The notes under the pieces: generated by a model
What the model was told of the DNA's origin: nothing
Seen by the model: only the letters and a program-made list of their open reading frames with translations
Databases searched by the model: none
Program-made: the position numbers and the translations under genes
Assembly (NCBI GenBank): GCA_039566865.1
Contig: CM076960.1
Coordinates: 8,282,001-8,346,000 of the forward strand
DNA length: 64,000 nucleotides
Origin: Aurelia coerulea
Lineage: Eukaryota; Cnidaria; Scyphozoa; Semaeostomeae; Ulmaridae
Reading direction: 5' to 3'
In this document: positions 29,850 to 41,300 of the stretch, one piece after another
Layout of the letters: every line of letters starts with the position of its first letter
Numbering within the stretch: the stretch's first letter is position 1

Positions 29850-31925
29850 CCATGATGTTTACCCTGGCACAACAACAAATTTACCCAGAATTGGCACGTT
29901 CTTATAATACAATATCCTATTTACAACATAGTTTACAGCTGCAGTTTGCCCCCTTCCATGTTTTTATTTTCCTTTTGAAAGCTGCCACTTTTTCACATGT
30001 TTTAATATCGTCACTTAGTGCATTCCAAAGGATGCTGCCTCTGAAGGTTACAGAGTGTAGTCCAAAAGTGTGTGTTTTTATTTGAGGCAATTTTACCAAA
30101 TTTTTGATCCTAAGGTTATATTCCACTTGCTTAGTACTGAAAAAATCCCAAAGGTATGATGGATTCAACGAATTCAGAGTTTTGAATACTTCTAACATCA
30201 GTTTTTGGAGATTTTTGACGTGGATTGTTGTATCTGCCTCTCTCCTTAGACACATATGAAACGATGCATCATAATCCTTATGGAGCACCCTTAGTGCACG
30301 TTTATGTGTTCTATTAATCTCTTTGTTTGCAGCTTTAGAAGAGAACATCCAAATCAAAGGGCAATAATTGAAATTTGCCAACACCGTTGTATTACATAAG
30401 AGTTTAGCTTGTGTATCATCAAGATAGTTCCGAAGTCTTGAGAATGCACTCACTTTTTTGTTTATTTTACCGCACAATTCAGTAATATGCTTGTCAAAAT
30501 TCAGCTTAGAATCAATCGTTACTCCTAAGAGTTTTACTTGTTGGCATTGATTGATGATCTGATCATCAATACTAAGACACATTTGCTGATCACTCTTTAG
30601 CCCTAGGAACATAAGCTGGAATTTTTCAGGGTTTGCTACCATCCCGTTTTCGGTAAACCACTGTAAAATCGAGCTCAGATCATTTTCCAAGTTGTTTATC
30701 ACTTCATCAAGGGTCCTACTCCTTGCGTAGATTGTATTGTCATCTGCAAAGTTGCAGATTTCTGATTCCAAGTCAATTAGGAACAGGTCATTGATAAAAA
30801 TGTTGAACAGCATCGGTCCAAGGACCGATCCTTGCGGTATTCCTATCTTGATTTTTCCAAGGGAACTGTAGGAGGAGCCCACTTTAACTCTTTGGCTACG
30901 GCCTGTCAAATAGCTATACATGAATTTGAGGCTATTTCTGTCGAATCCATATGCCTCCAACTTGGCTATCAACAAATCATGCAGGATACAGTCATAGGCC
31001 TTGGAAAGATCCATTAATACGGTACCAACAATCCCCGAGGCATCGAGGCATTTTCGCCATGATTCGATTACTCTAAGTAGTGCATCTTGCGTACTATAAC
31101 CTTTTCTGAATGCAGATAAGAGACTTGTCAATTTATTCTCGAAAAAGAGATTTATTTGCAACCCAATCAACCTTTCAAAGATTTTAGATATTGGAGGTAG
31201 TACACTTATTGGTCTATAATTTGATCTATCTGTTTGTACTCCTCTCTTATAGCCCGCAGAAACATCGGCTACCTTGAGATCGTTAGGAAAGCTGCAGTTA
31301 TTTATTGCTGCATTAACGCAGTCTGTTAAGTACGGGACCAAAATGTCTTTGCTATTTTGTAGTATTTTCACTGGTATGTTTCCGCTGTTAGATTTACTGG
31401 GATCGATTGCATCTATTTGATCCATCACGTTCCAGGGGAAGACATGTGAAAATTTAAACTTATCTGTTTGTGGTGTAGAGGCTTTAATTGCCTTGATGCC
31501 TGGGTGATTCTTGTACTTTTCTATGGCATTAGTTACCATTTTATCTAGGTCATTTGTATGATTATTGTCAGGGTTATCGTCAGGAGCACTCAGTCCTAAT
31601 GAGTCGGTGATATTTAAGAAATATGTATTGAAACTTTCCGCAATTTCCGTGTCATCAGTAATGATTTTGTCATTTTCAATGAGAACTATTTTGTCACTCA
31701 TTGTATTTACATTTGAAAACATTGGTTTAACCATTTTCCAAAATTTCCTGTCATTATCAATCGATTTTGGTGAGATACTTTTATAAAAATCTCGTTTGGC
31801 TTTTTTGTTCATTTTCACAATCAAATTTCTTTGTTTCTTATATCGACTAACGTCCTCCTCCTTCTTAGTTTTGTTGGCTAATTTTTTTAAATTTGTGCGC
31901 AACTTCTTGACTTCATTAGCAGCTT
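29850..31925 (-). mobile_element. 5'-truncated LINE (Jockey/CR1-like)
   Basis: The minus-strand frame 29917-31902 (661 codons) is open throughout. It begins in the endonuclease-RT linker (YKKQRNLIVKMNKKAKRDFY). RT motifs follow: NYRPISVLPPISKIFERL, LMDLSKAYDCILHDLLIAK, GIPQGSVLGPMLFNIFIND and CNFADDNTIYA. A thumb/C-terminal region comes next, ending in a Cys cluster, CSCKLCC. The YxDD box is F-A-D-D. The endonuclease is absent, so the copy was truncated during insertion. The related family occurs on the same strand at 32.8-34.0, 40.0-42.2 and 46.3-50.2 kb. Confidence 0.9.
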
Positions 31926-32516
31926 AATTATGTTAAAACAATCGTTTTCTAGAACGAATGCATCATTAGCCACTTATTGATAGTATTCATTTTGCAAAGA
32001 AGTCAAGTTTAGAGGATGATGTAACCGGCGGCCTGCACAGAGGCTAGCATTCGCAGCATCACCGAAGGTAGAAGGACCCTCCTCCTACACAGCTACGTAT
32101 GCAAACGTCGCAGGTGAAGTTGAGAGGCAAGGTGCAGGATCCCGGCAAACAATGGCCCCATTAACTGGGGGAAGGCACGTGATCACACTGAACTAAAACA
32201 TCTTCATGCATATGATTCTGCACAGAGGTTATTTTCGTGACTACTTGTCTCAAACTAGATGCCCGCAAATAGAAACGTTCTGCAGGGTTCTGCATAAACA
32301 TAAGCAATTTGTATTATCGGAAATCTCACATGACATCCTAATTTGAGACATACAGGCGCTTAACTTTGTATGGAAGTCGACTTTAGGAGCAACACTCACT
32401 GTAGCTAAAAACAACATCAGCGATCATTTAGGGTTATGAAGAAATCAATTTTCAGATTTTCTTATACTTGCTTAGCTCAGGACGGACTTTGTAATCATCC
32501 AAAAGGATCTTATGTT
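31926..32516. other. Non-coding, nothing recognised
   Basis: No long frame and no inverted or direct repeat found between the LINE 5' end and the BEL LTR. Confidence 0.4.
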
Positions 32517-32748
32517 TATAGTGAAAGTTGACATTGTGGAGGATTCTACGCTGCGCAGGACGTTACGTTGCGCAGGAGATCCGGGAACTTTGGGGAGAAC
32601 ACGAGGAGATTCAACATGGAAGGACGAAAAGCATCGTAATATTGTATTTAGTTGTGTTTTGTTTGTCAAAAATCATTGGAAAACGTAACAAGGATCTTTT
32701 ATAGTGGAAATCTACTATGAACGCGGCACAGGAGAGGTTTTTACTATA
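32517..32748 (+). repeat. 5' LTR of the BEL element
   Basis: TATAGTGAAAGTTGACATTG ... TTTTTACTATA. It matches 37436-37667 except G for A in GACGAAA(A/G)GC and T for G in GGCACA(G/T)GAG. Confidence 0.9.
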
Positions 32749-32750
32749 AG

Positions 32751-32770
32751 TGGCGACCGCGAAGGGACTA
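32751..32770 (+). promoter_or_regulatory. Primer binding site of the BEL element, probably tRNA-Arg
   Basis: TGGCGACCGCGAAGGGACTA two bases after the LTR is complementary, with about two mismatches, to the 3' end of an arginine tRNA as I recall it (TCCCTTCGTGGTCG + CCA). Confidence 0.6.
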
Positions 32771-32799
32771 ACGGACACTTGGAAGACACTTAGAAGATT

Positions 32800-34017
32800 G
32801 AGAACGATAGAAAACTTTAGGCCATCGATTATTGTAAATACAATGATACAAAATATATACAAGTAAATAGTCAATAAAATTACAAAATTCATAAAATCTA
32901 TATATAAAATCTACAAGCAAGATGTATGAAACTATAAAAAGCCGAATGTATCGTTTGCAAAGTCTGCAGTCACAATCTACATTTTTCCAAAATTTTATTT
33001 TATTCTTGAATTGTTGCACAGAATTTGCATCTTTGATTTCCTGTGGAACGGACTGCCAAATACGCTGCCCTCTATATTGGACCGTTTCAGTACCATGATT
33101 AACAGTATTTACCTTTGGAACCATGAATGTATTTATATTTCTCAAATTATAGGCAGAACTTCTTTGAAGAAAGATCTCATTCATAAATGGGGGGTTTAGA
33201 TTATTTATTGTTTTGAACATTTCAGTCATTAGCAACTGCATATTTTTCTCATGTACTGTTACAGATCTATCTTTTTCCAGCAAAGTTGCGAAACTAGAAC
33301 TATAGTCTTTATATGCTATCCTCAGGGCTCTCTCGTGCAGCCTATTGATTTTGTTATTCATCTTTCTGCTATGAAACATCCAAACCAACGGACAGTATTG
33401 GAATTGGCTAGTCACAAATGCTCTCATTAAAAGTCTCAATTTATCAGTACCTAGATATGCCGACATCCGTGACAAAGCAAAGAGTTTGTTACCAGCCTTT
33501 TGACAAATATTACTTATGTGCTTTTCAAAGCTAAGATTTGCGTCAATTAAAACTCCTAACGGCTTCTTCTCCTTTGAATTAGTAACGGCACAGCTGCCTA
33601 TATTTATGTTGACCTCTTGATTTGTTCTTTCACCAAATATCATAAAATGGCATTTGTCTTCGTTTAGCTTCATGTAATTGTTTCCAAACCACTCGATTAT
33701 GATTTTGGAATCATTTTCTAGCCTAGAGATTACATTTTCGAGACGCATATCGCATGTATAGATGGTTGTATCATCCGCATAGTTACATATATCTGTTTCT
33801 TGTATCGATAACAGAAGATCATTGATATAGATATTGAAAAATAGAGGACCAAGGACGGATCCTTGAGGAACACCAAACCTTAGATGCTTATAGGTGCTGA
33901 AAGATCCATTGATTTTTACTCGTTGTTGCCGATTTTCCAAATAGCTGTAAGCAAGCCATAAAGCTTCACGGCTAAAACCGTAGGCATGTAACTTAGCAAT
34001 AAGTAAGTCATGTCGAA
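32800..34017 (-). mobile_element. 5'-truncated LINE inserted in the BEL leader
   Basis: The minus frame 32768-34039 reads HDLLIAKLHAYGFSREALWL, RFGVPQGSVLGPLFFNIYIN, CNYADDTTIYTCD, the thumb region (WMFHSRKMNNKINRLHERAL) and a C-terminal CDCRLCKR. It starts in the middle of RT, so most of ORF2 is missing. The ORF continues at both ends into BEL sequence, so those terminal codons are not part of the LINE. The left boundary is approximate. Confidence 0.85.
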
Positions 34018-34283
34018 AATGTAACGAAAATGGGATCAACGGAAATGAAGATCATTGATATAGATATTGAAAAATAGAGGACCAAGGACGGATCCTTGAG
34101 GAACACCAAACCTTAGATGCTTATAGGTGCTGAAAGATCCATTGATTTTTACTCGTTGTTGCCGATTTTCCAAATAGCTGTAAGCAAGCCATAAAGCTTC
34201 ACGGCTAAAACCGTAGGCATGTAACTTAGCAATAAGTAAGTCATGTCGAAAATGTTACGAAAATGGGATCAACGGAAATGAAG
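33818..34283. repeat. 233-bp tandem duplication across the LINE/BEL junction
   Basis: 33818-34050 and 34051-34283 are the same apart from one base (GTAACG versus GTTACG). The unit holds ~200 bp of the LINE 5' end plus the BEL gag start ATGGGATCAACGGAAATGAA. GAAG borders both copies. Two candidate gag ATGs result (34031 and 34263). Confidence 0.9.
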
Positions 34284-36332
34284 AAAATGGTGGATAAGGA
34301 AGTAGTGAAGATCAATATGTATGGGGAGCAGGTAAAGGAAGCGCTTGAACGACAAGAAATGTCAAAATTGAACCGTTTATGTGATGTCACTGTACCAAAC
34401 AAACTGAAATTGTTGGATGAGTTGATTGAGAAAACAAGTGAGTCAATGATTGATGAAGAAGAGACGATTGGATCTGTACAAACATGGACTAAAGGCGCGC
34501 GAATTGCATTTCAGGGGGCTTTTAAGTTGTATGAAAAGGGTAAGATAATGATTGATGAATATAATATAAAGATGAATGAGTTAGCTAGAGAGAAAGTGCT
34601 ACACCAGGAAAGGAAAAATAGAGAGGATGAGAGGAGAGAAATGTGGGAGTATGAAGAACAGTTGAGACAAGAAAAACTGGAAAAAGACAGAGCAGCTTGG
34701 AAAGAACAACAGAAAATTATGATTGAAACAAAGGAAAGGGAAATTGAAATGGAAAGAGGGGCAAGTGAGACTGCAGTTAACCTTCCAAAATTGAGTATTG
34801 CACCTTTTAAGGGCACACCAAAGGATTGGATAAGATTTTCCAATCAATTCATGGCACAAGTAGATAATCAACCAGTAAACAAGATTGTGAAGTTAGGCTA
34901 CCTACTTCAAAGTGTAAGGGGAGGCTGTCAAGAACTGATAGGTAACATTCCAAACAATGAGGAAGGATATGACAGGGCCCTGCAGTTGCTAAAGGAAGAA
35001 TATGGGCAAGAGAAAACTGTACTTGCTGCCCATACCAGAGAAATTATAAATTTGGAGGCTATTAAAGGAACAAGGTATGCCAAAGTGAAGCAATTCTATG
35101 AAACTCTACGCATAAATTATGAAGCGCTTAGAGCCATGAATGGGCACACAAAAGTGGAGGGGCTGGTATTATCTACACTTGCAAAGCTACCAGGGATAAA
35201 GGCAGACCTTACAAGAAATGATGAAAATTGGGAAACTTGGTTATTTGATGACTTGCTGACTGAAATTAGAAAATGGCTCAAGCGCAATGAAAGTGATGAT
35301 GAGATAGAGAAAATTAGGGAAGAAAGAAGATTGCATAGAGAAACATTTATGACAACTGAGAAAAGAGGGCCAAGGTGCTTTTACTGCCCAAACAAGCACT
35401 GGCCTGACCAATGTGACACAGTAGCAGATAAGAAAGAAAGAAAGGAAATTTTGAAAAGAAAGGGTGCTTGTTTCAAGTGTGGGGAGAAGCACTTAATGAG
35501 AGATTGCACAAGAAAAGGCTGTTTTATATGCCAGGGAAACCATCATTCAAGCTTACATGAAGAAAGAGCCCAGAAAACAGAGCAAAGTGCCAGTGTTTAC
35601 ACTCCTTCTGGTGATTGTATCATGCCATTAATCCCAGTGGAGGTGAAAGGAGAGCAGATTTGGGGAATACTAGATACTGGGGCTACAAAGAATTACATTA
35701 GCAAGAAAGCTGTAGAAATACTAAGGCTTAAGCCAATTAGATGGGAAACAACCAGTTTAAGAACAGCTGCAGGGCAAACTAAAGCTGCAAAGAGAGCAGT
35801 ACATGAGATAAGCACATATACAATGAAGGGAGAGAAGTTCACATTTGAAGTTGTATGTCTAGATCAAGCAAATTTCTCTAAAGTAGACAGAACACCATGT
35901 AGAGAATTGAAATTGAAATACAGCCATCTGAGAGGCCTGTTTATCCCAGAGAGTAGAGATGGGGATTATGAAATTCATATTCTGATAGGAGACCCTACAT
36001 TCACTGATATAAGAACAGGGAACTGCAGGAAAGGGTTGCAGGGGCAGCCCATAGCTGATGAAACATTATTCGGGTGGGCAGTGCATGGAGCAAGAGTGAA
36101 AAGTGACCAGAGTTATTTTACACAAACAACCAATGAGGATTATGAACAACTGTACAGATTGGATGTGCTAGGAGTAGAGGACAGAAAGGAGTTTGACCAA
36201 GAAGAAGTAAGGCAAGAATTCATGGAAAATATAAAACATCAGACTGATGGTAGATACAAAGCTAAAGTTCCTTGGATTGAGGAAAGAACACACCTCAGAG
36301 TTCAAATGAAGCGCAAAGCAGGGCAAGATTGA
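34263..36332 (+). CDS. Gag-protease of the BEL element
   Basis: 689 codons from the ATG at 34263. Residues ~95-165 are a charged, Glu/Arg/Lys-rich coiled coil (EERRKEMW-like). A Gag core follows: LPKLSIAPFKGTPKDWIRF at ~178, then LGYLLQSVRGGCQELIGNIP. Three Cys-rich knuckles come at ~370-425: CFYCPNKHWPDQC, CFKCGEKHLMRDC and CFICQGNHHSSLH. The aspartic protease motif ILDTGATKNYIS lies at ~470. Downstream sequence (HILIGDPTF, ETLFGWAVHG) is the region between protease and RT that BEL/Pao elements share. The frame stops at 36332 through a one-base shift near 36300; the continuation is in the next frame. Confidence 0.9.
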   Translation: MGSTEMKKMVDKEVVKINMYGEQVKEALERQEMSKLNRLCDVTVPNKLKLLDELIEKTSESMIDEEETIGSVQTWTKGARIAFQGAFKLYEKGKIMIDEYNIKMNELAREKVLHQERKNREDERREMWEYEEQLRQEKLEKDRAAWKEQQKIMIETKEREIEMERGASETAVNLPKLSIAPFKGTPKDWIRFSNQFMAQVDNQPVNKIVKLGYLLQSVRGGCQELIGNIPNNEEGYDRALQLLKEEYGQEKTVLAAHTREIINLEAIKGTRYAKVKQFYETLRINYEALRAMNGHTKVEGLVLSTLAKLPGIKADLTRNDENWETWLFDDLLTEIRKWLKRNESDDEIEKIREERRLHRETFMTTEKRGPRCFYCPNKHWPDQCDTVADKKERKEILKRKGACFKCGEKHLMRDCTRKGCFICQGNHHSSLHEERAQKTEQSASVYTPSGDCIMPLIPVEVKGEQIWGILDTGATKNYISKKAVEILRLKPIRWETTSLRTAAGQTKAAKRAVHEISTYTMKGEKFTFEVVCLDQANFSKVDRTPCRELKLKYSHLRGLFIPESRDGDYEIHILIGDPTFTDIRTGNCRKGLQGQPIADETLFGWAVHGARVKSDQSYFTQTTNEDYEQLYRLDVLGVEDRKEFDQEEVRQEFMENIKHQTDGRYKAKVPWIEERTHLRVQMKRKAGQD

Positions 36333-37381
36333 GAAATTTGTTAGCAAGGATGACAGGAGATGTTAGAGAAAAGTATGATGCCATTGTAAAGGAACAGTTA
36401 GATCTTGGGATAATAGAGGAAAATAACCAGGAGATACAGAAAGAGATTAAAGCAAACAAGGAGCAAGTACTAGTTACTACAACAGAGGAAACTATGCTAG
36501 ATTCATTATTGGGAAAGGTCACCTTAGAGAGGGCCAAGAGAGCCATAGCATGGTGTTTAAGATTTGTTCATAACACCAGAATACAAGTACTTAAAGTTGA
36601 CAAAATTTCAGGGCCACTGACAACAGAAGAAATTGAAAAGGCAAACAATTATCTGGCGATAAAAGCTCAAGACAGTGTCGAATTGAACAGCAGGGAGGCG
36701 CAGAAATTAGGCCTAACAAGATGTAATGATGAAACCGTCAGATGTGTTGGCAGGATTCAAGATGAAGAACCAGTGTTTATACCAAGAGGATCCCTTTATG
36801 CAACCAAGTTACGTGAAGAAAAACACAAAGATGTAGGACACAAGGGGGTAAATATCACAATGGCTAAGGTTAGGGAGAAATTTTGGATACCCAGACTTAG
36901 AACTATTCTGAAGAGAGTGAAACGAAATTGTGAAAAGTGGAAGATTATGGCAGGAAAGCCATACCCAGAACCAGAAAGAGGCTTGTTGCCAGAGAAAAGA
37001 GTTAGAGCACTGAGAGAAAGACACGACGTCACAAAGAAAAAACAGTATTATCCAGAGTTGGGAGAAGTTGTATTAGTTGTTTCAAACAGCAAGAACAAAC
37101 ATGAATGGCATCATGGACTTGTCTGTGAACACTTAAGAGGAAAGGATGGAGTAGTGCGAGGAGTACGGATGATAGTTAGAAATAAGATATGGGAACGCCC
37201 TATACAACTTATCTGTCCCCTTGAAATACGCTCGACCATGACACCAGAAGAGTTAAACAAGCGAATCGTTGTGGCTAACAAGGCGTATCCTGAGGAGGAA
37301 GTGACAAGACCAACGAGGCATGCGAAGGCGGATGCACTAAAGAACATTGCAACCATTGCAGAAAACGAAGACATTTTTTAA
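36302..37381 (+). pseudogene. Remnant of BEL pol: RT start, linker, integrase ends
   Basis: Frame 2 picks up the protein (NEAQSRARLRNLLARM, DLGIIEE), which is the first part of RT. It then jumps directly to the RNase H-integrase linker (GKVTLERAKRAIAWCLRFV). It continues into the integrase N-terminal finger (GHKGVNITMAKVREKFWIP) and jumps again to the C-terminal domain (YYPELGEVVLVVS, WHHGLV). RT palm, RNase H and the DDE core are absent. Both joints keep the frame open. The product cannot polymerise or integrate; mobility would need help in trans. Confidence 0.8.
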
Positions 37382-37435
37382 GTAGCTGGACGTTAATAGC
37401 AGTAAAGTTAAAACATTGTATTAATTTTAGGGGAG

Positions 37436-37667
37436 TATAGTGAAAGTTGACATTGTGGAGGATTCTACGCTGCGCAGGACGTTACGTTGCGCAGGAGATC
37501 CGGGAACTTTGGGGAGAACACGAGGAGATTCAACATGGAAGGACGAAAGGCATCGTAATATTGTATTTAGTTGTGTTTTGTTTGTCAAAAATCATTGGAA
37601 AACGTAACAAGGATCTTTTATAGTGGAAATCTACTATGAACGCGGCACATGAGAGGTTTTTACTATA
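37436..37667 (+). repeat. 3' LTR of the BEL element
   Basis: Preceded by the purine-rich TTTTAGGGGAG (37424-37434), a likely polypurine tract. Ends TTTTTACTATA before TTTTTTCATAAAA. Confidence 0.9.
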
Positions 37668-37880
37668 TTTTTTCATAAAAACTTTTTTTTCTATAATACC
37701 CCTGGAGGGACCATTATGGAAACAAGGTTGTACTGACCTTTTAATGCTATCCCTGCCATTTTAAACTAGGGGTGTTTTTATACAAGATCTTAGTTTTTAT
37801 CATATTGTACGCTTGTAAATGGCCTTTCTTTCATTCCGTAAATTTTTACTTTTAATTTTTAATTTGTATAGCAAAATTTT

Positions 37881-37902
37881 ACATACATACATACATACAT
37901 AG
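37881..37902. repeat. (ACAT)n microsatellite
   Basis: Five to six CATA units at the downstream edge (minus strand) of the THAP fragment. Confidence 0.9.
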
Positions 37903-38066
37903 TCGCTCCATTTCGCCCTCTTTCTCCTGACGAAGTCCGTCCACCTCATTCTTCGTTTCTTTGCTTCAGGCTTGTCATTTCCAAAGAAAGGCAGTTTATG
38001 GATTGAAATACCAAGATCCTTGTCATAAGTATTGCTGCAACCATACACCACGCACCTATCAGGCAT
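37903..38066 (-). pseudogene. THAP zinc-finger domain, first half
   Basis: From the ATG complement at 38064-38066 the minus strand encodes MPDRCVVYGCSN, the C-x4-C of a THAP finger. ISIHKLPFF, WTDFVRRKRAKW follow, the usual His/Pro and Trp positions. The sequence then runs into a GTATGT donor-like start of the microsatellite. The CxxH half is absent here but an apparently matching one lies at 27500-27795 on the same strand. It could be exon 1 of a THAP gene with a ~10 kb intron filled by transposons, or an isolated fragment. Confidence 0.6.
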
Positions 38067-38339
38067 GGCTGAACAAAAAAAGTTGCGAGTACTAGCAGCA
38101 AGAAACGACCTTATTTTGTCTCTCCAATGGCGTCCGCTACGATTCCTTCTCATGCCTTCCTGCTGTGACGTTTCAGCGCTCGTTACCAGTCTTCTTTCCA
38201 TTGCGCGGTAATTTTGAAAAATTGCCCCAAATTCCTAACTTTGGGGGCCAATTAGGTACACTTGTTCGCAAAATATGGCGTTTTTAACAACGTTGTCAAA
38301 TTCAGCGTAAAAGGATCATCTAGTAACCAAGTTTTCGTA

Positions 38340-41300
38340 AGAGGTGATATTAGCCCTTTAACGATGCCCTTATTGATAAATGTACAGTTCGGGATGATAT
38401 TCCAAAGTCCTCCCTCGAGCCACTGTGTATAGAACTGAAGCCAGTCCGCTCAGCACTTTTTGTTGTGCTGGCTTGGTATCGTCCTCCTGATGTATCGAAT
38501 GAGGTTTTTGATGACCTCGAGAAAACCTTGCAGTTTCTTGACAAGGAAGGGAAAGAGATCATCATTTTGGGTGACACTAATTGTGACTTCTTGCCTAACT
38601 ATTCTTCTTCGCAACTTAGCAAGGACATCAATCTCCCATCGCTCTCAAATCGATTATTACAAATGTATAATCTTCTCGGTTTTCACCAGCTGATAGAGAC
38701 TGCCACTAGAGAAACTACTACATCCTCTACCCTAATAGATCATGTTGCTACTACAAACAAATCAAATATTGTAGTATCAGGCGTTCACCATATTGGCCTG
38801 AGCGACCATTATTTGGTCCATGGTGTCAGAAATTTCGTGGTTCTATAAAGAAGCAGCATAAGAGTATTTCAACAAGGAGTATGAAAAATTTTGACAAAAC
38901 TGAATTTTTGAATGACTTGCTTTCGGTGGATTGGAAGGGTATTGTTTCCAATACTGACGACATTAATGTCGTCGTTGAACATTGGTCCAATATATTTTCA
39001 CTTATTTTAGAGAAGCATGCTCCTATGCGCAATAAACGGGTGTCCGAAAGATTTTCACCTTGGCTCACAAAAGAGTTTCGGAAGTTGTCTGCCAGTCACG
39101 ATAAGCTTCGTAAGCAAGCCGTGCGTTCTAAATCTGAAATTCTACAGCAGGCATATAGGTAGTTGAGAAACAAAGTCAATAAATTAAACCTTGACTTGAA
39201 ACGTGAGTTTTTTACAAGTAAGATTACCTCTTATCAGGGTTATCTTAAAAGTACATGGAAAGTTATTAACCAGGTTATAAACAAAAATCTAAGACCACAA
39301 ATATCTCATCTCTCAGTTTTGATGGAAATGCAGTCCTAAGCGGTAAAGGTATCGCAGAATCAATGAATGAATTTTTCTGCAATGTTGGCAACAAACTCAG
39401 CAGCAAAATACCGCAAAACAAAAATCCTCTTTTAGAAAATGAATATTCAGTTAACGAAGAGAAATCCCAGTTTCATTTCCAGCCGATAGGTATTCGGCAG
39501 GTTGAAAAGGCAAATTCAAATCATCGATGGGATTTTGTACTGATGGTATTGCTAATTTCTTTCTGAAAGCTGGTCTCCCGGTCATAGCTGAGTCCCTTTG
39601 CGACATTTTCAATCTGTCTCTAGCAACTGGGAGCTTTCCTAATTCATGGAAGGTTGCGACAGTTGCCCCTATATTCAAAAGTGGGCAAAAAGATGATCGC
39701 TCTAACTACAGACCAATATCGGTGCTCCCTTTCTCATCTAGAGTATTCGAAAAGCTGGTTTACAACCAGGTATACGAATACTTGGATAGAAACAAGCTCC
39801 TTTTCTCACACTAGTCTGGCTTCAGGTCTTTGCACTCTGTGGTTACTTATTTATTAAATAGCACTGACGATTGGTATGTAAATATGAATAACGGGAAATA
39901 CACTGCGATGGTATTTATCGACCTAAAAAAAGCTTTTGACACCGTTGATCATCAACTTTTACTTGCGAAACTAAAAAAATATGGCATATAATAATAATAA
40001 TGATAATGAATCTCTTCAAAGTTGGTTGACAATACAAACAGTTTTCTCTAAAGGGAAGAGTAACTAATTAAAACCAACTATTTAACTACAAAACTAAATC
40101 TAACAAATTATTTACATATAGTACAATTGCATTTGTCCCCGTTCCACGTTTTGATAATTTTTTTGAATGAGGCTATGTTTTGGTTGTTCTTTATTACATC
40201 AGGTATGGAGTTCCACAGAATGCTTCCCCTGAAGATTATGGAGTTAATTCCATAGGAGGTTGTTTTCGTAGGTACTTGTAAGAGATCCTTTACTCGGAGA
40301 TCATATGTCATTTCTCTCCTTTTAAACATATCCCACATAAAAATAGGATTTTTGCAGTTGAGGGACTTGTAAACCTCAATCAAAAGGTTGTGGAGATTTT
40401 TTACGTGGATTGATTTTTCATTTACTCTCTCGAGAAGTTCCTCAAAGGAAGCGTCATAATCGTTAAGGAGTATCCTCAAGGCACGCTTATGAGCCCTATT
40501 TACTTCCTTGTTTGATCTTTTCCCACAGAACATCCAAATAACGGAGCAGTAGTTAAAAGTTGACATTATGAATGCATTGTATAGTAACTTTGCTTTTTGT
40601 CCATCGAGGTATTTAACAACTCTCGAGAATGCTCCAACCTTTTTGCTGGCCTTAGTGCAGATTGATTTCACATGGTCAGAGAATTTCAGTTTGGAGTCTA
40701 TTGTAGTTCCAAGAAGCTTTACGGAATCTGTTGGCTTGATGACCAAATTATCAATTTCAATACACAACTTTTGGTTTGTATTCAGACCGAGAAACATTAC
40801 CTGGAATTTTCCGGGGTTCGCTACCATACGATTAGAATCAAACCATTCAAGGGTGTGCGTTAGGTCAATTTCTAAAGATACAGCTACTTGTTCTATGTTT
40901 AGACCAGAGACAAAGATGGTATTATCATCTGCAAAGTTGCATATTTTAGACTCTTTTATGAAGAAAAGGAGGTCATTTATAAAGATGTTGAAAAATAGGG
41001 GTCCTAAAATAGAGCCCTGTGGAACTCCTGAGGTGATATCAAGCCAGTCACTGAAGGTCGAACCAATCTTAACCCTTTGTTTTCTACCAGATAAGTATCT
41101 ACAGATCAAATGTAGACTATTATTTCCAAATCCATAAGCTGCAAGTTTTGCTATGAGTAAGTCATGAGGTAAACAGTCGTATGCTTTGGACAAATCCATA
41201 AGAATCATTCCCATGACCCCCTTATTATCAAGACAATTTCGACAAGATTCCATAAGCCTAATAAGGGCATGTTGCGTTGCGTGCTATATTTTTCTCTGAA

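Larger units (their letters stand above)
32517..37667 (+). mobile_element. BEL/Pao LTR retrotransposon, internally deleted
   Basis: Two 232-bp LTRs (32517-32748 and 37436-37667) differ at two positions that I can see. PBS, gag with three Cys-rich knuckles and protease identify the BEL/Pao type. RT/RNase H and the integrase core are missing. A LINE and a 233-bp tandem duplication lie between the PBS and gag. The LTRs start TATAGT and end ACTATA, an inverted hexamer. No target duplication was recognised. Confidence 0.85.
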
